NCBI GenBank assembly: GCA_018340805.1
Contig: JACMZG010001914.1
Coordinates: forward strand, 30,590,899-30,654,898
DNA from: Microvelia longipes
Taxonomy: Eukaryota; Arthropoda; Insecta; Hemiptera; Veliidae
DNA length: 64,000 bases
Direction of reading: 5' to 3'
A program made the translations under genes and the position numbers. This document shows positions 27,401-36,799 of this stretch, piece after piece; position 1 is the first letter of the stretch; the number at the start of each line of letters is the position of its first letter. Under the pieces are notes generated by a model. The model worked only from the letters and a program-made list of their open reading frames with translations, ran no database searches and was not told the origin of the DNA.

Positions 27401-29107
27401 TTTTTGTGTGTTTATTTGTAAAGCTTTTACATTTTTGAGTAAAAGTGTGAAGCTATGGATGAATTCAATGACGACGATAATATGGAGTTAATTGGACGTT
27501 TGTTTTTTTTCAATTAATTATATAGCGCAGTTTATTTAATGAGTCCTACCTAAAAAAATAGTGTATGCCATCCGGCTGAGAACGTCTTTATGTCTTGGCA
27601 ATTTTTCCCGACTCGCTTCGCTCGTCGGTAAATCTAATTGCCGTGACATAAAGACACACTTCTCAGCCTTATGGCATAAATAACTATTTTTTAAGTTAAT
27701 TTGAAAACTTTCTTTCTTTAAAGATAACAGTTCTTGGGAAATAGAATTGATTATTTTAGGAATGAATCCACTGAAACAATATTCAAATTTACTAGTACTA
27801 TGGTGGAAAGTATGCTGGGTTTTTAATCCTTAAATTTGAGTTTTCTCTTCTCCAATTTAGAAGTACAGAGAGGTAAGGTGGTTCATTGTTGGTAAGTATT
27901 TGATGAGCTATGCAAGCAGCATGAAGTATTTGTCGATATTTCATTTTAAGGATATTGTGTTTTACAAAGTGGGGAGTGATGTGTTCTTTAAAATTTATAT
28001 TAAAAGCAAATCTTAAGCAAGAGTTTTTAACTTTCTGAAATTTATGCTGTATGGCTTGAGTGAGGTGAGTGAGTGAAGTTAAAGGATTTATTGTTTGGCA
28101 GGAATATATTGCATGAATTTATGTAATATTTCATCTTGGATGTTGGTCATCATATGTAGCTGTACATATTTACTGTAAAAATTCCTGAAAATCTTGTCTT
28201 TGGCTCAGAGTTCAAGAGCCATGCCTAAAAAATGACTCATTTCGTACTACTTCAAACCAAATCTTTCTGAAAAAATTATGAAGGAAAAGCATAGTCTGGC
28301 TATCTAGAGTGGAGCCCTTCATATGAATGCACTCTCTCAAAATATTAGAAAATCGCACGAATTCCATTTTTCTTGCAATAACTGGTTCCCTTTTGGACAT
28401 GTGCAAAACATAGAGAAAATTTTTTTTAAAAGTGATAAAAATATCCTAAAAAACATGTGTTTTTTGTCAAAATCGTATAACTAAAACTAAAATTATTGCA
28501 TTTGTTAAATGGTCGAAAAAATGACAAAAAGCCAATATTTTTTCAAGGAAATTTGCTGACTTTCCTTAAATTAAAATTTTTTCTGGTACCTTGGAAAAGC
28601 CAAAAATTTGGTTTAAAGTAGTACAAAATGAGTTACATTTTTTCTGGTCCAGGCTCTTGGACCATTTAGTTTTCCTTATTTCAAAGGATTTATTGTTTGA
28701 CAGTAATATATTTCATATGAATTTATGTTATATTTTATCTTGGACATTGGTCATCATATGTAGTTGTGCATATTTAGTGTTATTAGTCTAAAATTCCTGA
28801 AAATCATACCTTTGGCTCAGAGTCATCGTCAATAGTCATGGCTGTATTTAATTTATTATTTAATTAATTTATTTTTTAACAGGCTGTTTATTACTTGGTG
28901 CAATTACTTGGCTGGGGCTCAGCATCTATTAACACATATAAAACTAGCTTTGTTACTCCTCATCAGTTCTATGCTCAAGTAAGTAAAGGATGAGATGTCA
29001 TTTATTTAGATATATTTTTTCCTTGTTCGAGGTTTATTTTATTTAACATTCAAATTCAAATTCAAAAATCCTTTTACTTATTTTTTAAGTACATTTTTTA
29101 GCTATCT

Positions 29108-29152
<45 letters not shown>

Positions 29153-29157
29153 TATAT

Positions 29158-29193
<36 letters not shown>

Positions 29194-31651
29194 ATAAATT
29201 TTCTTTATACTAACATTCAATAGAGCACATCACCACAAGGGCTAAGCCTGAGAGTGGAGGAGCATTAAAAATTATCAAAATAAGTAAAAGAATATAAATT
29301 ATTAAACAATAAAATTAATGGTGAACAACACCATTATATTGGTGTTTGGTCAAATCAGAAAAAAAACTGTTGTGAATACATATATCTTATTGCAATGATT
29401 TTATTTATTTTAGTATGAAATAATACATAAATTTCTTTATTTTACATAGAACATTCAGAGATAAATTTGAAGTAAAATTTTGGAATCATTGTATCAGAGA
29501 TTTTTTGACCTCTCTGGACCCCCTTCACATGTCCTCTGTGAGAAAAGTTCAGATTTCTAGATGTTTGGATGCCTAAAACACTGTGATTACACTAGTAATC
29601 ACAATTGAACACTTAACACTGGTTGTCCCAAGTGAACACATAACACTAGTTATCACAAGTGAACACTTAAATGACATAACACTCAATTTAAAATCAAGTT
29701 AAATCAACACTTCAATGTCATTTCATTAAAATTAAACTAATGCCGACTATAAGTTAAAATTTAACACATTACTTGGTATGTAAAACTACATGCTTGCCAA
29801 ATTTTATATTGATCCAATAATTTTTGTTTTGTGTTGTGAATTTATAAAATTTTTGTTTTGTTATTAAAGAGATTTTCAACCCGGGCTATGCTTTTAAGTT
29901 TGTGCGAATAATATTTGTAGTAAAACGATTTCTCCAACTTAAATTAATACTTAAAGAATAGTGGATGCAACCCACCCAAGGTGGTTCTGCAGGGTGAACT
30001 CTCTGATGGGCAGAAAGGCCCTTAAACAGGCATTTCATTTCATTAAAGATGTTTAATTTTATTGTAGATAAATTATTTTCCAACAGCACATCTAGACATA
30101 AAGATTGATTTTCGTAAAGAAAATTCAATGGAATCTTAAAAAAGGATGACTGTAAAAACCACTTAGGAGTTCTTGAAAAGATTAAAGTGGATAATTCTAG
30201 TTAAATAAAGTCTCGGTTTTTGATTTTTATTGAGCTCACAATACTTTATAATTTACCTATAGTATACATAAGGAAACGTAAAAACAGAGTAACTAATTAG
30301 AATTAATGATCAAGTCAATTATCAACCAAATTATATTTAATTTATAATTAGTTATTATTATTATATTTTTTTCTTTAACTATTCCTGTCTTGAAAAAAGA
30401 AGAATATAACATTATATGGAGGTAAATTTAAGCTATTTTTTATGTAAAATATGTCTTCAGATTTTAATTCTAATTTTTGTCATGTATTTTTATTTACTAT
30501 TTGTTAATAATACATCTTTCTTATTTTTTCGACTGAGAGTTTAAAATAGAATGATGGGTTTGATTTTCATTATAGCTGTTGGTTTTATTTAAAATAAATA
30601 CTGTTAATCAATATACTTTTTAATAACTTTGGAGCTTTTGAATTGTTATAAATTATAATACAAATTAAATTGATGAAGAGCTTTTGCCCTTGGATCCTTA
30701 GCTTCATCAGTTCTTGAAATTGACAAAAATGAAAAAGTTTGAAAATTAATAAAATGTTGAATTTTTTTTTAATTTCACGTGTCTAACTAAGTAAATAAAT
30801 ACACAATATAATTGTGCCAGACATTTAAAATGAAATTACAAAAACAGGAGGGTAAAGGAAAAATTAATATTTTAAGATAACATTATAATAAATACTGCTA
30901 AGATTGTTATTGTCTTGTTTTTGTTCATTCTGCCTTAATTTGTGGTACTCCATAGATTAATTATTTAGCTTTATATGATTTGCCGTTTAATCAAACCAGC
31001 TGAAATCTATTTGTAAGGTAAGACATTATAAGTTCAAGAGGAAGTCCTCTAATACCACAACTTATCAGTTTTGTTTTAACAGTTTGAAAGTTTATGCTAT
31101 CAAAAGCTTTGGATACATCACACTACAAAGCACTCTTAGAGTTTTGTATGTTGAATAATTTTCTCTAAACCCACATAGATTTTTTTCTTAAATTACTAAC
31201 GTATGCATACATCTTTAAAATAAATCAATCTGAGATCAATAAGTTGGTTGAATTAAAAAAATAATTTAAAATTAATAATAAAAAATAGCAGTATAAAATT
31301 TATTAAATTATATATAATTTCAAAAATTAATCTAATAATATTAAAATTAATTATGAAAAGAAATCATTTTGAAAAATCAAATTATTATTATGATTAAAAA
31401 ATCTAAAAAGTAAAAAATCTTGTGTATAATAGATTAAAATGTACAAATACCTTAAGAATATTTGTTACTCAACCTTTTTACAAATAAAGTTTTTTCAATT
31501 GTAATGTTTCTTGTTTCAGATCACCATAAATTTAACCACTGGTAATTGGTCATTTCCTAAAACTGGTCGCCTTTATTCCACACCGGAAGAAGCTAGTGAA
31601 AAAGAAGCAGAAGCGTTTATTATTAATTACATTGTGCCTAATATTAAATAA
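9227..31651 (+). CDS. RBM46/A1CF-like RNA-binding protein, ten exons
   Basis: Exons 9227-9441, 11403-11835, 12689-12866, 14307-14374, 15291-15352, 16906-16982, 20459-20507, 21247-21322, 28883-28978 and 31520-31651 join in one frame to 1,386 nt (461 residues plus stop); all boundaries are GT-AG. RRM1 is about residues 43-120 (IFIKQI; RGYGFLQY), RRM2 about 124-205 (LFFGRI; RGFCFIDF), RRM3 about 219-290 (LYLRNL; DFAFVHF). A Ser-rich linker spans about 320-345, and a DND1_DSRM-type dsRNA-binding domain about 365-461. The N-terminal QENGQR then GPPPPRG before RRM1 is characteristic of RBM46/A1CF/RBM47. Family members bind AU-rich mRNA and act in germline differentiation, mRNA decay or C-to-U editing; the role here is inferred. 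Human RBM46 is somewhat longer. A strong acceptor two bases before the ATG implies an unseen upstream non-coding exon. Confidence 0.9.
9442..11402 (+). other. Intron 1 of the RRM gene
   Basis: Phase 2 intron of about 1.96 kb, very AT-rich, with no repeat family recognised beyond poly-T runs. It ends TTTTTTATAG. Confidence 0.75.
11403..11835 (+). CDS. RRM gene exon 2
   Basis: Completes RRM1 (RNP1 RGYGFLQY) and encodes all of RRM2 (RNP2 LFFGRI, RNP1 RGFCFIDF) through the DWAIPE segment. Donor AAG|GTAAGA, phase 0. Confidence 0.93.
11936..12035. repeat. ~30-bp tandem repeat
   Basis: About three units of CTTTGATTTAATTTTCCTTG followed by CTTTCCTT. Its complement reads as a Lys-rich frame of no coding value. 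It lies in intron 2. Confidence 0.75.
12689..12866 (+). CDS. RRM gene exon 3
   Basis: Encodes most of RRM3: RNP2 LYLRNL and RNP1 DFAFVHF, ending at the LNG turn. Acceptor TTGGTTTAG, donor ATG|GTAAGT, phase 1. Confidence 0.93.
12892..13199 (-). mobile_element. 8-bp-TSD MITE (hAT-like), 308 bp
   Basis: TIRs begin CATAGAGATATAT and end ATATATCTCTATG. It is flanked by GTTAATGT (12884-12891) and GTTAAAGT (13200-13207), an 8-bp duplication with one mismatch. It is a reverse-orientation relative of the copies at 51,360 and 51,896. It inserted 25 bp after the exon 3 donor. Confidence 0.88.
13350..13465 (+). repeat. ~30-bp tandem repeat, about 3.5 units
   Basis: The unit resembles TATTACTTAAAGGG then TCTATTCTAGAG, increasingly diverged to the right. 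Confidence 0.75.
13466..14306 (+). other. Remainder of intron 3
   Basis: Unassigned intronic sequence. A moderately GC-rich stretch near 13,640-14,060 looks like a decayed insertion but shows no ends. It is followed by AT-rich sequence and the acceptor TTTTACAG. Confidence 0.5.
14307..14374 (+). CDS. RRM gene exon 4
   Basis: Encodes the last strand of RRM3 (AVIEACWARP) and the start of the linker. Phase 1 in, phase 0 out. Donor AAA|GTAAGT. Confidence 0.9.
14425..14735 (+). repeat. 5S-like dispersed repeat, internally deleted
   Basis: 5' block TTCATTTATACTGTAGGTAT and GGAAAAGTATTTTGTATG, then a jump to the GAAAATAATTCAATTAAG block and a degenerate 5S-like core at 14,671-14,735 (GTTGGATTATAAAAG, CAAAGCATCGAGCATAG). 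Confidence 0.65.
15291..15352 (+). CDS. RRM gene exon 5
   Basis: 62-nt exon encoding the linker after RRM3 (NLATGLLQNAYLKK). Acceptor TATTTTTCAG, donor AG|GTAATA. In mammalian relatives this region is where alternative exons occur; nothing here shows alternative use. Confidence 0.85.
15700..15825 (+). repeat. tRNA-related SINE fragment
   Basis: A-box-like TGATAGCTCAATTTGTTAAA at about 15,711 and B-box-like GGTTCAAATCC at 15,787-15,797, in the spacing of a tRNA-derived Pol III promoter with a long variable part. It is not a functional tRNA: the arms do not pair. Confidence 0.55.
16090..16430 (-). repeat. 5S-like dispersed repeat, minus copy
   Basis: Minus strand: the GGGGTCCCCCAAACCGG end, a degenerate GATGAGTAAAGTGAGTCTGA motif, and a 5S-like core at about 16,253-16,300 (GTGCAGTCAGTGCCTGGATG, then GGAGACCAC). 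Confidence 0.65.
16906..16982 (+). CDS. RRM gene exon 6
   Basis: Encodes a Ser/Gln/Gly-rich linker (about residues 319-344). Acceptor CATATTTTAG, donor TCTG|GTAAGC, phase 1. The frame stays open into the intron to 17,221, so a short alternative read-through end is formally possible. Confidence 0.8.
17439..17467. repeat. Perfect 13-bp hairpin
   Basis: GATCAGGTGTGCT, loop CTA, then the exact complement. It lies in intron 6 of the RRM gene. Confidence 0.85.
17544..17625. repeat. Small TIR element, 82 bp
   Basis: AGCATTTTGTTTTTAACAA and its inverted copy TTGTTAAAAACAAAATGCT enclose about 44 bp. It is probably a tiny MITE; the target duplication is unclear. Confidence 0.65.
17630..19784 (+). other. 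Intron 6, mixed unassigned repeats
   Basis: No coding sequence. 18,490-18,660 contains an imperfect inverted pair (GGCAGGGGTTAACCC and GGGGTTGAACCCCTGCC) around a GC-richer stretch. 19,003-19,040 is a (GACT)n/(CACT)n microsatellite. The rest is AT-rich. Confidence 0.5.
19785..19997. mobile_element. MITE with ~32-bp TIRs, 213 bp
   Basis: The left end GCCTTACAAAATTTAACAGT and the following AAAGAAATTTCT recur as an inverted copy at the right end. GTTCTTGC and GCAAGAAC extend the pairing. The target duplication is not clear. Confidence 0.75.
20459..20507 (+). CDS. RRM gene exon 7
   Basis: 49-nt exon joining the linker to the dsRNA-binding domain (AIQYSDNLCPTVTN). Acceptor TTTCTTGCAG, donor CGT|GTAAGT. 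Phase 1 in, phase 2 out, which fits both neighbours. Confidence 0.82.
21247..21322 (+). CDS. RRM gene exon 8
   Basis: Start of the DND1-type dsRNA-binding domain (PISMAQLRGILNYCSHTQ; compare the PISMYSL-like helix in RBM46). Acceptor TATTTTTAG, donor CAG|GTTTGT, phase 0. Confidence 0.85.
22129..22848. mobile_element. Nested TIR element, ~720 bp
   Basis: Ends ACACACGGCTAAAATCAATT then GACAGC, and the inverse at 22,815-22,848. They match the ends of the short MITE at 33,518-33,689. It sits just inside the left arm of the 2.24-kb element, so it is probably the younger insertion. Confidence 0.75.
22970..23115 (+). pseudogene. Decayed HTH-domain remnant (DUF4817-like)
   Basis: One frame reads AFTNTEYADMHFVYGF, closely resembling the start of the DUF4817 helix-turn-helix seen at the N-terminus of many insect transposon-encoded proteins. 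Beyond it stops and frameshifts interrupt; a possible YxxR-like continuation follows near 23,080. No intact transposase is seen. Confidence 0.5.
24030..24380. repeat. AT-rich ~55-60-bp tandem array
   Basis: Repeated ATATTTACATTATATTATTC followed by AATTTATTTTTATTTATTG units, diverged. Confidence 0.7.
24381..26195 (+). other. Intron 8, AT-rich, nothing recognised
   Basis: No gene. There is a short inverted pair near 25,000-25,030 (TGACAGGTCAGTTTAG and CTAAACTGACCTGTCA) and a poly-G run at 25,962. Confidence 0.5.
26200..26390 (+). repeat. 5S-like dispersed repeat, 5' fragment
   Basis: Contains TGACGTCATTAACCCTCAAT and ATGACTCAGCAAAC, the block upstream of the core in longer copies. The core itself is missing. 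Confidence 0.55.
26440..28065 (-). pseudogene. Decayed LINE fragment, 3' part
   Basis: On the minus strand, 27,690-27,800 encodes STSKFEYCFSGFIPKIINSI. This aligns with [19 protein letters not shown] at the C-terminus of the LINE at 42.8-45.4 kb. The 3' end at 26,445 has the same (AAAT)n tail followed by an AACGTTTATTATTTT-like stretch. It is interrupted by a palindromic insertion at 27,551-27,693 and by short ~130-bp repeats at 26,560-26,840. Confidence 0.7.
27551..27693. mobile_element. Palindromic insertion, ~143 bp
   Basis: Arms TATGCCATCCGGCTGAGAA and GTCTTTATGTCTTGGCAATT pair with the inverted right half. The centre is CCGACTCGCTTCGCTCGTCG, the same GACGAGCGAAGCGAGTC motif found at the 3' end of the 5S-like repeats. 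Confidence 0.75.
28075..28212 (+). repeat. Direct repeat flanking a TIR element, copy 1
   Basis: AAAGGATTTATTGTTTG through GGTCATCATATGTAG to TTTGGCTCAGAGT. Repeated with modest divergence at 28,682-28,826. Confidence 0.75.
28207..28668. mobile_element. TIR element, ~460 bp
   Basis: The left TCAAGAGCC, AAAAAATGACTCATTT and GTACTACTTCAAACCAAA segments are matched inverted at the right (TTTGGTTTAAAGTAGTAC, AATGAG, GGCTCTTGGA). A related element lies at 40,195-40,800. Confidence 0.75.
28677..28826 (+). repeat. Direct repeat flanking a TIR element, copy 2
   Basis: Second copy of 28,075-28,212, ending TTTGGCTCAGAGT. It lies 57 bp before exon 9 of the RRM gene. Confidence 0.75.
28883..28978 (+). 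CDS. RRM gene exon 9
   Basis: Core of the DND1-type dsRNA-binding domain (AVYYLVQLLGWG, then FVTPHQFYAQ). 96 nt, phase 0 both ends. Acceptor TTTTTTAACAG, donor CAA|GTAAGT. Confidence 0.9.
29105..29205. repeat. (TA)n microsatellite
   Basis: TA runs with TATTATAT interruptions. Confidence 0.95.
29206..31519 (+). other. Intron 9, AT-rich
   Basis: No gene. 29,580-29,690 repeats a short AAGTGAACAC-TAACACTAG unit about three times. The rest is unassigned. The intron ends TTCTTGTTTCAG. Confidence 0.5.
31520..31651 (+). CDS. RRM gene exon 10 (terminal)
   Basis: Encodes the last strands and helix of the dsRNA-binding domain (GRLYSTPEEASEKEAEAFII) and ends NIK-stop. Confidence 0.9.
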   Translation: MTINLTTGNWSFPKTGRLYSTPEEASEKEAEAFIINYIVPNIK

Positions 31652-33515
31652 GAATACAGATAAGTAAGATCTATGCAGATTATCTCATGGGTATTTCTAT
31701 ACCTAGAAATAAATTCTTTTGATTTTTTTTAAATAGCAATTATAAGAAAAACTACTCCTATACATTTACTTGAAAGTATATTTATATCTCATAGTTTCTT
31801 GTTAAATGAAGAATCAGCTACTGTCACTACTTATAGCTATTGAATATCCCTGGGACAGTTTTGCATTAACTTTATCAGGTGCGGCAACACTTGAGCTTGC
31901 AAATAATGAATGAAGTTAGTTCTCTAACAACTGTAGTGTTGTTTCCTGCTAATGATGGCTTGAAGCCGAAACCACTCTAAGGATGTTCATATCCATCACA
32001 TTTTGTGGTCGCTAATTCTTCATTTGCTTCTTCAACTTGTAAATATAACATCTTTATTTTTTTACTTTTCTATACTTAAATTGTTCTCTATTTCTAATTC
32101 TTTTCACTCTATTTTTTGCCTAAAAAGCAATCTAGTGACAAATCACTACTAGTGCCATTACATTAACTAATAATTTCTCTAGGTATAGTACATACCCTTT
32201 GATAACACATGCTTTCAAAAACTCATACATTGAAAGTTTATAATCCATAGAATTAAGTTTCAGACTTATTGATTATTAATTTTTTTTTATAGTCTAGCCT
32301 TATTAATTTTTTTTATAGTCTTAATTTTATTATGTAATTTGTAAATTTATATTGAAGACATAATTTAGTTTGTTAGTTTGCATAATTTGCATGTAAATCA
32401 AAATGTATGTATTATTACTTATTAATTTATTAATAAGATAAATAATTTCCAAATCTCATAACACGAATCATCAATAAGTCGTCTTTTAATTTATTTTTTT
32501 GTTTTTAAATAATTTTTATATTATTTAAATATATTAATGGACCATTATTTAAAACTTTTTATTAATTTTATTTGTATTTTATACATTTTTTTAATCCTGA
32601 TCATGTTATGGATATGAACCAATTAACATGAATCAATTTTTAATAAAATCTATTTTTAATTCAAATAAAATAATTTTATTTTGAGTTTAATATTTTATTT
32701 TGTTACTTCTTTTTATTTTATACTCTTGTTTGATTAGTGTTCTATATTCTTATTATTTTAATCTTAATTTAATTTAATTTTTATTTTAAATAAAATGTAT
32801 CTTTTTAAAGCTAAAAATAACTTTTTAGAATTTGTGAATTTGAAGTTAGGTGAAGGTTGGTTCGACAGTTAGTTAAACTATTGTACCTAAATATTTTGGT
32901 TGCTAGCATATTTTAACATAGTTTTATTTTTATTCAATTAGTTAAAAATTTGTTCCTATCATGAACAATATTATTATGTTATACCGTTTTTATTGTTTGT
33001 ACTTAATATTTCACCACTAAGATGCCCAAAGAATACTAAGTCATTTGTATATTGTATATTTTATAGTTAATTTTTATAGACAAAAATTAAGTTATTCACA
33101 AGTTAAATTTTGTTGTATACGAATTTAATACAGGGTGTCCCCAAAATAGAGTTACCTATAGGTTGAAATAACAAAAAACAAGGAAAAGTACCACTTCATT
33201 AATATCATTATTAGTTAAGAAATGGAATTGTATTAATAATACATGTACCAATGTCATTCCACTAATCCTCCTCTTTTTAAGTTGGATATTACAGGCTGTC
33301 AGCATTAATTCTAATATAAGTTAATTTACTTTATCCTAATTTCATCATATCATATCATATCACCATTTATTATAAGATAATAATATTACATTTTAGAGGC
33401 TTAATATTTATATTACTACATCCTATTATCCTAATTTACTTTAATATAATATAATACTTTACATTATAGTTTATATAAGTTTATCTCTCTAATCTTGCTA
33501 AAAAGACTTTGCTTA
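31652..33515. other. Intergenic / possible 3' UTR
   Basis: AT-rich, no coding evidence. 31,950-31,985 has a hammerhead-like string (CTAATGATGGCTTGAAGCC then GAAACC) with a core mismatch. At 33,131 CAGGGTGTCCCCAAAATAG looks like the end of a mariner-type MITE; its partner was not found. Confidence 0.5.
31708..31713 (+). terminator. Possible poly(A) signal of the RRM gene
   Basis: AATAAA 57 bp after the stop codon, followed by a T-rich stretch. Longer 3' UTRs are possible, since AATAAA is common in this AT-rich DNA. Confidence 0.5.
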
Positions 33516-33517
33516 TA

Positions 33518-33689
33518 GTATGACACATGGCTAAAATCAGTCGACAGTGTGGGGAAAATAATTAGAGGGAGCCAATGAGGTTATTGCTGGATGTTAAATC
33601 TTGCCCTCAATTTCAAATCAGGTCAACTTTATTGGTTCCTCAACACTATTTTCCCACGCTGTCAACTGGTTTTTAGCCGTGTGTCGTAC
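33518..33689. mobile_element. MITE, ~172 bp
   Basis: TIRs GACACATGGCTAAAATCAG-CGACAG and the inverse CTGTCAACTGG-TTAGCCGTGTGTC. Same family as the element at 22,129-22,848, with internal sequence deleted. Confidence 0.8.
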
Positions 33690-34019
33690 TTTAATAAAGT
33701 TTAGAATTAGTTGAAAAACATGGTTGGTGTAAATATTATTGTACGAAATTTCATTGTCTCAGTGAAGTTATTATAACTTGTATCAAATTGAAAACTTTGA
33801 AATAAAAACTTGGTTTACAAAAAGTAACATTTTATACAAAAATTTTCATATAAGATAAAATGGATTAAAAATGTTTATTTGGAAAAAAACTATCTTAAAC
33901 TTAACTTTTTCCTTGGTTATTTATTTTAAATCACGTTCTGCTATAAAAAAAAAAAATATTATTTTTCATCCCATAACTTCCATCTCTATAAAGTGTTGCC
34001 CCTTAAAATTGTTAAATTA

Positions 34020-34190
34020 AAATAGGCTTTTTGCACATTGTTTGTGTTTTGATTTGTATTTTAAACGTTCTACTATATGTTATTGTAATTTTTGTGCTGA
34101 TTATTTGAATACTTTATAAACGAAGGGGGTCAGGTTACTTTTTTGATGTTTCAAAATTTAACCTGTAGGACCTCTCTAGTTATAATATGC
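34020..34190 (+). mobile_element. Partial copy of the 8-bp-TSD MITE
   Basis: TGTTTGTGTTTTGATTTGTA through GGTCAGGTTACTTTTTTGAT to GACCTCTCTAG matches the right part of the MITEs at 51,360 and 51,896. The left TIR is missing. Confidence 0.65.
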
Positions 34191-34615
34191 CTGAAATAAT
34201 AAAGAAAAATATGTCCGCCTTTCCACAGAGAAGTTTAAAAATTATAGTTGTATACAGGGTGGAACATTATTGTGATTTGGTAATTATTTTCTAATTTTCG
34301 ACATATATCATAGATTTTTATAAAAAAATATTTATTTTTTGTGGCCTTCAACATAAATCTATAAAATATGGTAAAAAATTAGTGGAACATGGTCGTATCG
34401 GTATCAAATTTCTCAAAATTTAAATTAGTTACCAAATTTTATAATACTAACAAAAAAGTAATGCTCTTATTTTACTTATCCATAGTTACTAAATGTGATA
34501 ACAAAATCACCATATTTTGGTAATAGTTACCCTAAAATATTAATGAATTTGAACTGCTTTGATTCTACTTACTGGAAGTTTTGTGTGAAGTTTATTTAAG
34601 AAGTTACAAAAGTAA
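34191..34615. other. AT-rich DNA with a MITE-like end
   Basis: TATACAGGGTGGAACATTA at 34,252 resembles the start of a mariner-type MITE. No inverted partner was recognised. Confidence 0.35.
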
Positions 34616-34619
34616 CATA

Positions 34620-35065
34620 ATTTCTAAGTCACTACATTAATTGTGGCTAATACATTGGCCAGTATTACTAGTCACTACAACCGTAGCAAATATTAGTAGT
34701 CTCGAAGCAAGTATTAGTAGTTACTACATTAGTAATTAGTCACTATAGTATAAGTAATTACTGCGTTAGTATTATTTGTAGTCAATACATTAGTAGCTAG
34801 TATTAGTAGCCGATACACTAGCAGCGATTATTAGTAGTCACTACATTAGTAGCAAGTTTTAAGTAGTCACTACATTAGTAGCGATAATTAGTAGTCACTA
34901 CATTAGTAGCGATAATTAGTAGTCACTACATTAGCAATGAGTTAGTAGTTGCTACTTAAGTAGTGAGTGTTAGTAGTCTCTAAGCATGTATTTGCAGTCG
35001 CTGCATTAGAAAATAGTATTCGTTGTCACTTTATTAGTAACCATTATTAGTTGTCACTATTTGTG
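34620..35065 (+). repeat. ~28-bp minisatellite, diverged
   Basis: Repeating CATTAGTAGC and GATAATTAGTAGTCACTA segments. The best-preserved units are at about 34,840-34,935; edges decay into single GTAGTCACTA motifs. Confidence 0.85.
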
Positions 35066-36795
35066 TTAAGTACTAGTATATGCTAAATTAGCGTTAATTA
35101 TTCAATTGTTATTTTATTAATTTTGTAACTAAATTAAATGTATGTTTAATTCATTTCTTTGCTTTATTTATTTATTAAAATTGATTTATTATGTGGCACT
35201 TTTCCTTGCTTTTTAATTACTTAATTATTTATTTAATTCAAATTCATTAACAATAAGCTCAAATCCACACATTAATTTTTCATCACAAAATTAATGGTTA
35301 GGAAATTTTCAACTGGAAATTATGCTTTTGAGGTTGATTGTTTTTTATTAAATTTTCTCTATAGAATCTTTGAATCATGTATTTGATTACTGGTGAAATA
35401 CATTCTGTATTAAAATTAATAATTGTAAGGTCATGAATCATCTGGTTTATGCATGCAGTTTGTTAGCTTATAAGCACATTACTTATAAAATACAATTTTG
35501 TGGCTTACCTCTCCTTATTTTCTTTTAATTTGATTCAAAACTTCTTGAATTTGCAAAAATTCTAAAGTATAACATAGTATCTTTATAGTTTTTTGTCAAA
35601 TTTTTTTGGTTTTTTGGTTTATAACTTTAATTATTTACATTTTTATATAAGTTAAATTCTTTTGAAAATTCTTACCCCAATGTTTTACAAATTACAAGCC
35701 TCAAATTTCCATACGTATGTTCATTACTCATGCATATGTTTCTTACTCATGAATAAGTTAATAACTAATAAAATACTCATAAATATCTGAATTTGAAGTA
35801 AAATTGAAATTGATTGAAATTATTATTAACTGTAAATTTATACGTAATAATCAATGTTAAGAACTGATTATATTATAAAATTTCAAAGAAGAAATATTGT
35901 AACTGGAAATTCTAAATTAAAAAATGTATTTAAATTTGGTACCTTTATAATTTAAATATTCAATTTGATTTTGGATTTTAATTACAATTTAAAGTTTGTT
36001 TTATTTAACAAATTAAATTGTGTGAACAGATAATTGTAATCTTTGATTTAATGGTAAATAATGATTTCCCCCTTTTTAGTACTGTATTTCACACAGGACC
36101 TACAAAAAATTGTTATTTTGTTAATAACAAATATAATAACTGCTGGAAATTATTAAATTTAAATTACTTGCACATGCTTAGTTCTTTTTTGAAAATAAAG
36201 CTCAAAAGATATTAGATAATAATTAAAGCTATAAACTTACCTAAACATAATTTATTTATTTACTCATTAGAAAAAATCAAATTTATTATTTTAAGTTGTA
36301 TGATTATTATTTTTTTAAAAATAATTTCTTCTTTTTTTTTTTAGTTCCTATTTGAATTGAAAAACTATGATTGCTGTTTAAATACTAATTTTTAGGTATT
36401 AAATGGTACAGATTGTTTTTTTTTTTATTGTGTTTATCTAAGTCGTTAATTTTGTCACAATATATAAATTTGATGTTACTTTTTTAATGTATGTTCCTTT
36501 ATCAATAAATTTTCATTTAGTTCATTGTATTCTTAATTTATTTTTATTTTAAACCAATTAATTTTTAATAACTACTTATTAAGTAGGTTTAGTATTTCTA
36601 TGCTTAAAAACTTCCATGGACCTAAAATAAAATTTACAAATTATAAACGAAAAAAGTGTTACATGATAAAAAGCAAATTGTTTCACCACAGAACACATTA
36701 AACTATCAGATGGAATCCACCAAAGTGAATTCAATTAGCTACATCACAAGTGGTATTGCAAATTTTATTTCAGTCCATAAAGAAATTTTCTTATT
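35066..36795. other. AT-rich intergenic DNA
   Basis: Nothing recognised. Open frames here are short and biased by composition. Confidence 0.5.
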
Positions 36796-36799
36796 AATT

